DNA of 64,000 nucleotides from Phycisphaerae bacterium (GTDB taxonomy: Bacteria; Planctomycetota; Phycisphaerae; UBA1845; Fen-1342), in NCBI GenBank assembly GCA_017999985.1, contig JAGNKU010000007.1, positions 124,001 through 188,000 of the forward strand, read 5' to 3'. The notes under the pieces were generated by a model that saw only the letters and a program-made list of their open reading frames with translations, searched no databases and was not told the DNA's origin. The first letter of the stretch is position 1. Every line of letters starts with the position of its first letter. The position numbers and the translations under genes are program-made. Positions 14,808-21,947 of this stretch are shown piece after piece.

Positions 14808-16562
14808 TTAAACCGCTTCCTCCGCCAGGGTCTCGCGCACGATCTCCTCAATCGTCGTGATGCCGTCGTAGAGCGTCAGCAGGCCCGATTCGCGCAACGA
14901 CCGCATCCCGCGCTTTCGCGCTGCCTGCCGCAGGACGTTGGTCGACGCGTGTTTCATGATCAGTTCCCGCAACTCGTCATCCAGGACCATGGTTTCAAAA
15001 ATGCCACGCCGCCCCTTGTAACCGGTATGGTTGCAGTAGTCACATCCCTTGCCGTAGAAAAACGTCCGCCCCTTGATGTCCTCCGGCAGAAGCCCGAGCT
15101 CCATGAGCTGCTGCTCGGACGGGGTGTATTCTTCCTTGCAGTTCTCGCAGATCTTGCGCACAAGTCTTTGTGCGATAATGGCTTCCAGCGTCGCGGTCAG
15201 CAGGAACGGCTCCATGCCCAGGTCCAGCAGACGCGCAATGGAGCTGGGGGCGTCGTTCGTGTGCAGCGTCGAGAAGACCAGGTGGCCCGTAAGTGACGAT
15301 TGAACAGAGATTTGCGCCGTTTCGAGGTCGCGAATCTCGCCGACCAGGATGATGTCGGGGTCCTGTCGCAGGAAGCTACGCAGGCAGCGCGCGAACGTAA
15401 GCCCAATATCAGCCTTAATTTGGCACTGAATCAGCCCGTCGATGTCGTACTCGACCGGGTCCTCGCTCGTGAGGATCTTGACCTCGGGGGTGTTCAGCTC
15501 CTTCAGCGCCGAGTACAGCGTCGTCGTTTTTCCCGACCCCGTGGGACCGGTCACGATGATGATGCCGTGCGGTTTGTTGATGAGCTGCTTGATCGTCCCC
15601 ATGTCCTCTTCGCGCAACCCAAGCTGCGTGAGATCCAGGTTCACCTGCGTCCGGTCCAAGACACGCAGCACCACGCTCTCGCCGAACATGGTCGGGAGCA
15701 CGCTGACACGCAAGTCCACCGGCCGGCCCTCGACCAGCAGTTCGATACGCCCGTCCTGCGGCACACGCCGCTCCGCGATGTCGAGGTTCGCCATGACCTT
15801 GATGCGCGATGAGATCGCCATCGCGACGTGCTTGGGCGGCGGCACCATCTCGAACAGCACGCCATCGATGCGATAGCGCATCTTGAATTCGTCCTCGAAC
15901 GGCTCGAAATGGACGTCGGACGCCTTGTCGCGGATGGCCTGCAGCAGTACCAGATTCACCAGCTTCTTGACCGGGCTGCTCTCAGCCATCTCGCGCAGCT
16001 CGTCGAGGTCGATGCTCTCGCCGCGGCCCTGGAACTTCGCCAGGTCTTCGTCGCTGGACAGCTCGGTGATAATGTCGTTGATGGTCGCGGCGGCCTCTTC
16101 CGGGTAATACCGGTTGAGGGCGTCGTTCATGTCCGCTTCGGTCGTGATCCGCGCGACGACATTGAAGCCCATCAAGGTCTTCAGGTCGTCCGTCGCGTGG
16201 AAGTTGTCCGGGCTGGCCAGGGCCACACCCAGGGTGTGCGTCTCGCGGTCGTACTCCGTCGGGACGATGCGGTAGGCATGCGCCATCTGCGCCGGAACCA
16301 TATCGATGACGTTCTTGTCAATGTCGATATCGGCCAGCTTGATCGACTCCATGCCGACCTGCGCCGCCAGCGCCCGGTTGACGTCGGCCTCCTCGACATA
16401 GCCCATCTCGATCAGCAGTTGCCCCAGCGGACCCCGCTTCTTCTTCTGCAGCTCCAGGGCCTCGGAGACCTGCACGCGGGTCACCTTGCCCATCTTGATC
16501 AGGATGCGCCCCAGCGGCCGGCCCCTGAGTTGCGCGATCGGCGGCATTCCGTCGGCTGGCAT
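14808..16562 (-). CDS. gspE: Type II secretion / pilus assembly ATPase GspE
   Basis: Hexameric cytoplasmic ATPase that powers pseudopilus extension. Domains in order: an N-terminal MshEN-type region (about 14-160, GRPLGRILIKMG and GPLGQLLIEMGYV repeats), the N2 domain, then a RecA-like domain with Walker A GPTGSGKTTT (about 338), Asp box LTSEDPVEYDIDG, Walker B QDPDIILVGEIRD and the His box TGHLVFSTLHTND. A tetracysteine zinc motif follows (CENC near 468 and CDYC near 505), as in GspE. All catalytic elements are intact. AGGAG lies eight bases before ATG-16562, and a promoter with perfect TATAAT sits just upstream, making this the first gene of the operon. Confidence 0.96.
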   Translation of the reverse strand: MPADGMPPIAQLRGRPLGRILIKMGKVTRVQVSEALELQKKKRGPLGQLLIEMGYVEEADVNRALAAQVGMESIKLADIDIDKNVIDMVPAQMAHAYRIVPTEYDRETHTLGVALASPDNFHATDDLKTLMGFNVVARITTEADMNDALNRYYPEEAAATINDIITELSSDEDLAKFQGRGESIDLDELREMAESSPVKKLVNLVLLQAIRDKASDVHFEPFEDEFKMRYRIDGVLFEMVPPPKHVAMAISSRIKVMANLDIAERRVPQDGRIELLVEGRPVDLRVSVLPTMFGESVVLRVLDRTQVNLDLTQLGLREEDMGTIKQLINKPHGIIIVTGPTGSGKTTTLYSALKELNTPEVKILTSEDPVEYDIDGLIQCQIKADIGLTFARCLRSFLRQDPDIILVGEIRDLETAQISVQSSLTGHLVFSTLHTNDAPSSIARLLDLGMEPFLLTATLEAIIAQRLVRKICENCKEEYTPSEQQLMELGLLPEDIKGRTFFYGKGCDYCNHTGYKGRRGIFETMVLDDELRELIMKHASTNVLRQAARKRGMRSLRESGLLTLYDGITTIEEIVRETLAEEAV

Positions 16563-16588
16563 ACACGTGACTCCTGTCGTCGCGCCAC

Positions 16589-16616
16589 ATTATATGGGCG
16601 ATCGCGCGCGGCACAA
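16589..16616 (-). promoter_or_regulatory. Promoter of the gspE operon
   Basis: On the minus strand a perfect TATAAT (16594-16589) is preceded by TTGTGC at 16616-16611 with a 16-base spacer. Transcription would start about 20 bases before the gspE ATG, with AGGAG within the short leader. It is probably the main promoter for the nine-gene operon. Confidence 0.6.
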
Positions 16617-16836
16617 ACCGCGGCGGCACCGGCGGGGACGCCGCTATCCGGGCTTCGTCCCCAGTCCCTCCTGGGGGCCGGCTCCGGCGCGCGGCCGAGC
16701 GCAGTTCTGCACGGGGCGTGTCGCGCTGCCTCAGTTGGAGTGGCAGCCGGCCATGGCGCGCGGGCATCCGAGCGCGGGCGCCCGCCGCAACGCAGGCACC
16801 GATAACGGAAACGTCGCGCCCCGGCCGCCCGCGCGT

Positions 16837-16865
16837 TTGACGCGCCACCGCCCCAGCGTCAGAAT
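16837..16865 (+). promoter_or_regulatory. Candidate promoter for the lipoprotein gene
   Basis: TTGACG at 16837-16842 and CAGAAT at 16860-16865 are separated by 17 bases, about 30 bases before the predicted ATG at 16899. The rest of the 336-base divergent region 16563-16898 shows no gene. Confidence 0.45.
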
Positions 16866-16898
16866 GGGGTGTTTCGCAGAGGATCGGGAGACTTGGCC

Positions 16899-17393
16899 AT
16901 GAGCGCTGCCGTCGTGCGAACAAGTGGACGCATGCTGCCCGCCGTTGCCTGTGCCGGCTTGATTCTCGTGACCGCCCCACTCGCAGGCTGTGACAGCCTC
17001 GGCGGGGGCGGGAGGGCCCAGGGCGCGACGGCGGCGCCGGTCCAGCACCCGTTGCTGGAGAACATCCCGCTGCCCAACGGGTTCCGGATCGTGCCGGAGC
17101 GGAGCGTGGCGCGCATGGCCGGGCCACTGCGCGTGGCCCAATGCGAGTTTCAGGGCTCGACCAGCCCGGACGCCGTGGCCCGTTTTTACGTCGAGTACCT
17201 GCCCACCGCCCGGTTCACGCTGCTGAACAAGCGGTTCGACAACGGGCAGTACAGCATGCGGTTTGAAAGCCCGAACGAGGAATGCAACATCCGCATCCGG
17301 CCGCAGAACGCGAAGACAGTCCTGGTGATCGACATCGGGCCGCTCGCGAAGGCCGCGAACGAAGAGGACTTGAACCCGGCCCGCCAACCGTGA
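16899..17393 (+). CDS. Small lipoprotein of unknown function
   Basis: A 164-residue exported lipoprotein. The N-terminus has a hydrophobic signal (LPAVACAGLILVTAPLAGC) with lipobox LAGC, so Cys would be lipidated and the protein anchored to a membrane. The mature part starts with a Gly-rich linker, then a compact domain (PLPNGFRIVPERSV...RVAQCEFQGSTSPDAVARFYVEYLP) resembling DUF4810/DUF3568-like small secreted domains, but I do not recognise a family. GGGAG eight bases upstream supports ATG-16899 rather than an earlier in-frame ATG at 16869. It is followed after 32 bases by the TPR protein gene, so the two are likely co-transcribed. Confidence 0.75.
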   Translation: MSAAVVRTSGRMLPAVACAGLILVTAPLAGCDSLGGGGRAQGATAAPVQHPLLENIPLPNGFRIVPERSVARMAGPLRVAQCEFQGSTSPDAVARFYVEYLPTARFTLLNKRFDNGQYSMRFESPNEECNIRIRPQNAKTVLVIDIGPLAKAANEEDLNPARQP

Positions 17394-17425
17394 GTGGCCG
17401 CCCGGGACGTTTCCCCGAGGTGTGA

Positions 17426-18289
17426 GTGATGGATGCCGATACACGACATCAACTGAAGCAGAACGAGCTGGCCGAGGCCCTCAGCAAGTTGCGCGACCTG
17501 CGCGATCCGCGGATTCTCTACGCCGCCGGTGCCGTGGTCGTTGTTTTGCTCGCCGTGCTGGTGTGGTACGGCTGGCGCGCCAGCCAGCAGGCCGCGCTCG
17601 AGCGTGGCTGGGAGCGCCTGTCGGATATTGCGGCAAACCTGTCGGGCGCCGACCCGACTGCGGTCACCGCGGCCCAGGGCGAATTGCGGACCTTAATCCA
17701 GGAAACCGGTTCGCCCAGCGTCGCCGGCTATGCCCGGCTCGCACTGGCCCGCTCCCGCTACGACCAGGGGATGCTCAAGCCGGACGAGCGCCAGGCCGCG
17801 TTCAGCGAAGCCATCACGCTGCTCGAGCAAATCCGCGCCGACCCGGCCACACGGACTGATCTCGACGCCGCCGCCGCGTTCCTGCTGGCCAGCACGTACG
17901 AATCGACGCGTCAATTCGACAAGGCCCGCCAGTTGTACCAGACGCTCAAGGACGACACGCGCTACGCCGGCCTGCCGTATGGCGCCCTGTCCGCAGACCG
18001 TCTGGCCACGCTCGATGATCTGACCGAACCGATCGCTTTTACGCCGGGTGAAGCCCCGCCGCCGCCGGCACCCGAGACCCAGGCGGCCACGCCGGCGCCC
18101 GCGCCGCAGTTCCAGCGCATGACGCCCGAGCAGCTCGGCGTGGTCGCGCCTCCGCCGGCCGCGCCGGTGCAGCCGCCGGCCGAACAAGTGCCCCCGGCAG
18201 CGGAGCCAGTCCCACCGCCGACACCGGCCCCCGACACGCCGCCGCCCGCGGAGCCGGCCCCGCCGACGCCAACCACCAGCCCCGGCTAG
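17426..18289 (+). CDS. YfgM-like membrane-anchored TPR protein
   Basis: A 287-residue protein with a short charged cytoplasmic N-terminus, one transmembrane helix (about 32-50, AAGAVVVVLLAVLVWYGW), and an Ala-rich helical region with TPR-like repeats (about 55-195, e.g. YARLALARSRYDQG and AAAFLLASTYESTRQFDKARQLY). A Pro/Ala-rich low-complexity tail follows from about 205 to the end. This architecture matches the YfgM/TPR_21 family, which helps periplasmic protein trafficking with the Sec translocon. The proline tail is probably disordered. It ends 5 bases before the pseudouridine synthase gene. Family assignment is by layout and is moderate. Confidence 0.7.
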   Translation: MMDADTRHQLKQNELAEALSKLRDLRDPRILYAAGAVVVVLLAVLVWYGWRASQQAALERGWERLSDIAANLSGADPTAVTAAQGELRTLIQETGSPSVAGYARLALARSRYDQGMLKPDERQAAFSEAITLLEQIRADPATRTDLDAAAAFLLASTYESTRQFDKARQLYQTLKDDTRYAGLPYGALSADRLATLDDLTEPIAFTPGEAPPPPAPETQAATPAPAPQFQRMTPEQLGVVAPPPAAPVQPPAEQVPPAAEPVPPPTPAPDTPPPAEPAPPTPTTSPG

Positions 18290-18294
18290 CTGCC

Positions 18295-19323
18295 GTGAAG
18301 CCCGAAGAAGAGGATATCCTCGAGCGACCGATTCCCATCGACGAGGACCAGGCGGAGCGTGTCCGGCTCCGAATCCGCCGCAAGCTGCCCGGACGGCGCC
18401 TGGACAAGTACCTGCACGCCCGCTTCCCGCGCCTGTCGCGCACCGCGATTCAGCGCTTGATCAAGCAGGGCGCCATCACCGTCAACGGTCAGCCCACCAA
18501 GTCCAGCTATGAGATGTGCGGCGGCGACGTCGTCGAGCTCGTCATTCCACCGCCCGAGCCGCGCGAGGTCGTGCCCGAGAACATCCCGCTCGACATCATC
18601 TACGAGGACGAGCACATCCTCGCGATTAACAAGCGCACCGGGATCATCTGCCATCCGGCCCGCGGCGATCAGACCGGCACCATCGCCAACGCCCTCGTCT
18701 ACTACGCCAACCAACTCAGCCACGGCGAGGACCCGTTCCGCCCCGGCATCGTCCATCGCCTCGACAAGAACACTACCGGCGTCATGCTGGTCGCGAAGAC
18801 CGACGAGGCCCACTGGCGATTGTCGCTGCAGTTCGAACGCCGCACCGTCCAGAAGACGTATCTCGCCATCGTGCACGGCTGCCCCCACCTCGACGGCGAC
18901 ACGATCGACGCCCCGATCGGCGTACATCCCGTCGTCCGCGAGAAGTTCGCCGTCATGGTCCGCGAGAACAAGATCGACGTGGCCAAGCACGCGGTCACGC
19001 ACTACGAGGTCGCCGAGCGCTACAAGGGCTACGCCCTCGTGCAGCTCTTTCCGAAGACCGGCCGGACGCACCAGTTGCGCGTGCACATGTCGCACATCGG
19101 CCACCCGATCGTCGGCGACACGATGTACGGCGGGCGCGTCATCAGCGAATTCGACCTCACCGGCACGGGCTCCGTCGAGCCGCTCTTCGCGCACCAGGCG
19201 CTGCACGCCTGGCGCATCGCGTTCCGGCATCCCATTCACGAACGCCCCATGGAAATCGAGGCCCCGTTCCCACCCCCGTTCAGGACGCTGGTGAACCTGT
19301 TGCGGAGTCTGAGTAGTGCTTGA
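18295..19323 (+). CDS. rluD: RluA/RluD-family 23S rRNA pseudouridine synthase
   Basis: Converts specific uridines in RNA to pseudouridine. An S4 RNA-binding domain occupies about residues 33-90 (RRLDKYLHARFPRLSRTAIQ). The catalytic domain follows with IYEDEHILAINKRTGIICHP, the signature GIVHRLDKNTTG with catalytic Asp157, and KTGRTHQLRVHMSHIGHPI. The gene starts with GTG at 18295, five bases after the TPR gene's stop, and its end overlaps the next gene. At 342 residues it matches RluD/RluA-type enzymes. The precise target site cannot be decided from sequence. Confidence 0.9.
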   Translation: MKPEEEDILERPIPIDEDQAERVRLRIRRKLPGRRLDKYLHARFPRLSRTAIQRLIKQGAITVNGQPTKSSYEMCGGDVVELVIPPPEPREVVPENIPLDIIYEDEHILAINKRTGIICHPARGDQTGTIANALVYYANQLSHGEDPFRPGIVHRLDKNTTGVMLVAKTDEAHWRLSLQFERRTVQKTYLAIVHGCPHLDGDTIDAPIGVHPVVREKFAVMVRENKIDVAKHAVTHYEVAERYKGYALVQLFPKTGRTHQLRVHMSHIGHPIVGDTMYGGRVISEFDLTGTGSVEPLFAHQALHAWRIAFRHPIHERPMEIEAPFPPPFRTLVNLLRSLSSA

Positions 19324-20764
19324 TTACGGTTCCCCTTCGCGCCGAACCCGATTGCTCACCGCGCGCTTCACGGTAACCGCGCTGCTTGGATTCCTTGCGG
19401 CGCCGCCGGCCTGGGCCCAGCCTGCGGCGCTCACCGCGCGCCTTGACGAACGGCTCGCGCGCGTCCCGCAGAACACGCGCATCGGCCTGCTGGTCGCCGA
19501 GGCCGACAGCGGCGCCGTGTGGTACGCCCACGACGCCGACGCCCTGCTCAAGCCCGCCAGCGTCCAGAAGCTTTTCGTGACTGCCGCCGCGCTCGAGCGC
19601 TTCGGCCCGGACTTCCGCTTCGAGACGCGGCTCTACGCGCGCGGCGATGAAGTGTGGATTCTGGGCGGCGGCGATCCGGGCTTCGGCGACGAGCGCATCG
19701 AGCAGCGCCAGAATTGCCGCCTGACACGCATCTTCGATGAATGGGCCGCCGCCCTGCGCGCCCAAGGCACGACCGCGATCGGCAAGCTCGTCCTAGACGA
19801 CTCGATCTTTGACGCGCTGGTCCGCCACCCCGACTGGCCCGACGACCAGTCCGACCGCTGGTACCAGGCCCCCGTCGGCGGGCTGAACATCAACAACAAC
19901 TGCCTGGACGTCACCGTCGTCGTCCGCGGCCGCGACATTTCGCTGCGCCTGCACCCGGACGTGTCCACCGAGCTCATCCGCAACACCCTGCAACGCGGCA
20001 AGCAGCAACGCCCCGTGCTGAAGCGTCCTCCCAATAGCGACGTGTTCCAGCTTTCGGGCACCGTCACCCGCGGCGGCCCGCTCGACCCCGTCTGCGTGAA
20101 TCAGCCCACGATGTTTTTCGCGCACGCGGTCCGCGCCGCCCTGCAGCAGCGTGGCATCAGCATTCGCGGCGACGTCGTGCGCCGCCAGCTCACCGCGCCG
20201 GAACTGGCCGGCGCCAAGCTGCTCGCCACGCACGCCACCGCCCTTCCCGACGTGCTGTGGCGCTGCAACACGTTCAGCCAGAACATGTTCGCGGAATCCC
20301 TCCTCAAGTCGCTGGCCGCCTATGGACCCGACGGTCAGCGTGGCAACGCCTCGGGCAGTTGGGATGCGGGCCGCGCGCTCGCACGCGCGACACTCGAACG
20401 GCTCGGTATCGACATGACCGGCGCGACGCTCCGCGACGGCAGCGGCCTCAGCCACGACAACCGCGCCACCGCCACGCAGTTCACCCGCCTGCTCATTCGC
20501 ATGCGCCGCCATCCGCACGCGGACGTCTTCCTCAAGAGCCTCGCCGCCGCGGGCGAAGAGGGCTCCATGCAACGCCGCTACGGCGACCCCGCCCTGCGTG
20601 GTCGGCTGCGCGGCAAGACCGGCACCATCGCCGGCGTGCATACGTTCGCGGGGTATCTCACCCGCCCCGATGGCACCGTCCTGGCGGTCGCCGTCCTGGT
20701 CAACGGCCCCGCGGCCAACAATCTCCCGCCCGACGTCTGCAAGCTGCTTGCCACGGTCGATTAG
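19316..20764 (+). CDS. dacB: PBP4-type D-alanyl-D-alanine carboxypeptidase/endopeptidase
   Basis: A periplasmic peptidoglycan hydrolase of peptidase family S13. An N-terminal signal peptide ends near AWAQ (about residue 35). The three penicillin-binding motifs are in order: SxxK as SVQK with Ser82 and Lys85, SxN as SQN (Ser321-Asn323), and KTG at 434-436. The long gap between the first two motifs is the inserted domain typical of PBP4. The frame begins with GTG at 19316, overlapping the previous gene by eight bases. Its presence shows that this organism handles cross-linked peptidoglycan, consistent with the mur genes at 24809-28060. It converges with the GH172-like gene, the coding ends overlapping by four bases. 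Confidence 0.93.
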   Translation: MLDYGSPSRRTRLLTARFTVTALLGFLAAPPAWAQPAALTARLDERLARVPQNTRIGLLVAEADSGAVWYAHDADALLKPASVQKLFVTAAALERFGPDFRFETRLYARGDEVWILGGGDPGFGDERIEQRQNCRLTRIFDEWAAALRAQGTTAIGKLVLDDSIFDALVRHPDWPDDQSDRWYQAPVGGLNINNNCLDVTVVVRGRDISLRLHPDVSTELIRNTLQRGKQQRPVLKRPPNSDVFQLSGTVTRGGPLDPVCVNQPTMFFAHAVRAALQQRGISIRGDVVRRQLTAPELAGAKLLATHATALPDVLWRCNTFSQNMFAESLLKSLAAYGPDGQRGNASGSWDAGRALARATLERLGIDMTGATLRDGSGLSHDNRATATQFTRLLIRMRRHPHADVFLKSLAAAGEEGSMQRRYGDPALRGRLRGKTGTIAGVHTFAGYLTRPDGTVLAVAVLVNGPAANNLPPDVCKLLATVD

Positions 20765-21930
20765 CGTCGTCGCCGGGCCCGCGTGGCTGTCTTGGGTGGC
20801 GCTGCCGGCGTGCCTGGCGCCGGGACAAACGGCGGCCAGTCCGGCCGCGCCAACCGCTTCGCCGCCGGCAGCAGCTTGGGGAACTTGCCGTGCGGCTCGA
20901 ACTGGTACCAGTACGCCGTGCTGCTGTAGTCGTTGCTCAGCTTGTTGTTGTGCCCATGCTCGATCGTCACCCGGATCGACCGGTTGAACCGGATCGGATC
21001 CAGCACGTGAAAACGATACAGCGAGTTCTTGCCGCGAAACGGCCAGTGCTGGTCCGCCTCGCCCCACTGCGGCGAGCCGCTGTATTGCGTGATTCCGGTA
21101 TAGGGCGAGCTGTACTCCGTCCGGGGGCAGTATGCGCCGCTGAAGTAGTCCTCGGTCCCCGTGCCGTGCAGGCTCGGCGGCCACGGCTCGCCGTCGATGA
21201 AGATCATGTCGTCGCCTTCGCCGTACCAGTCGTTCTTCTCGCGCTGGAAGCAGTCCACGTCCAGGTGGCAGCCGACGTACTGTCCGCGCCCGCGCGCTTC
21301 AAGAATGACATAGTTCTCCGCCCCGGTCGTGTTCGGCGTGGCCCAGGCGCGCTTCAGGTGCGCGACATTCGGCGGCCCTTTGATATCCTGCCGCCCCCAC
21401 CCCTGCGTCGGATTCTCACGCCGCCATTGCGCGTGAAAATACGCCAAGTCCGCTTCCCAGCGCGGGTACAGCTCGTAGTCGACGTAGAAGAAGATCTCGA
21501 TCGGCTCGCGCCATTCGTTGTGAACCTCGAGGCGTGCCCGCCGGCGAAACGGCATCGGGAACCAGCAGTTCATCCCGCGCCCGCCATCCGGATTCATCTG
21601 CAGCGGCGCCGACCAGAAATTCCGGCAGATGCCGAACCCGCCGCCGAAGAAATCGGCCAGCGGCACCTCGACGCTGGGCGTTCGCTCGTCGTCCCACCAC
21701 ATCCGCAGCACCATGCTGCGCATCGCGTCGCGATTGTGGGCATGGCTGCACGTGCTCCAGATATGCTTGATGCACGCGGGACCGTCGATCGCCGCCAGCA
21801 CGAGCCGCTTGCCTGGCGCCACCGGGATCGCGTCGTGGTTGCCGCCCGTGCGGTCAAAGCTGCTGCACCGTTTGGACTTGAAGTCGCGGATCTGAGCGAG
21901 CGCGCTTAACGACGAAAGACCGATCTGCAT
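20761..21930 (-). CDS. DUF2961 / GH172-like glycoside hydrolase
   Basis: A 389-residue protein of the DUF2961 family. Family members include difructose-anhydride/alpha-fructofuranosidases and exo-alpha-D-arabinofuranosidases of GH172, which have a viral-capsid-like jelly-roll fold. Recognisable family blocks are DGPACIKHIW, VEVPLADFFGGGFG, NCWFPMPFRRRARLEVHN and the hallmark GTGTEDYFSGAYC near residue 254, which carries a conserved acidic residue. No signal peptide is evident. GGAG six bases upstream supports ATG-21930. A Lys/Arg/Pro-rich tail ends the protein. The substrate is unknown; two GH127-type arabinofuranosidase-like genes further along make an arabinose-containing glycan plausible (inference). 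Confidence 0.82.
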   Translation of the reverse strand: MQIGLSSLSALAQIRDFKSKRCSSFDRTGGNHDAIPVAPGKRLVLAAIDGPACIKHIWSTCSHAHNRDAMRSMVLRMWWDDERTPSVEVPLADFFGGGFGICRNFWSAPLQMNPDGGRGMNCWFPMPFRRRARLEVHNEWREPIEIFFYVDYELYPRWEADLAYFHAQWRRENPTQGWGRQDIKGPPNVAHLKRAWATPNTTGAENYVILEARGRGQYVGCHLDVDCFQREKNDWYGEGDDMIFIDGEPWPPSLHGTGTEDYFSGAYCPRTEYSSPYTGITQYSGSPQWGEADQHWPFRGKNSLYRFHVLDPIRFNRSIRVTIEHGHNNKLSNDYSSTAYWYQFEPHGKFPKLLPAAKRLARPDWPPFVPAPGTPAAPPKTATRARRRR

Positions 21931-21947
21931 GACTGACTCCTACTTGT

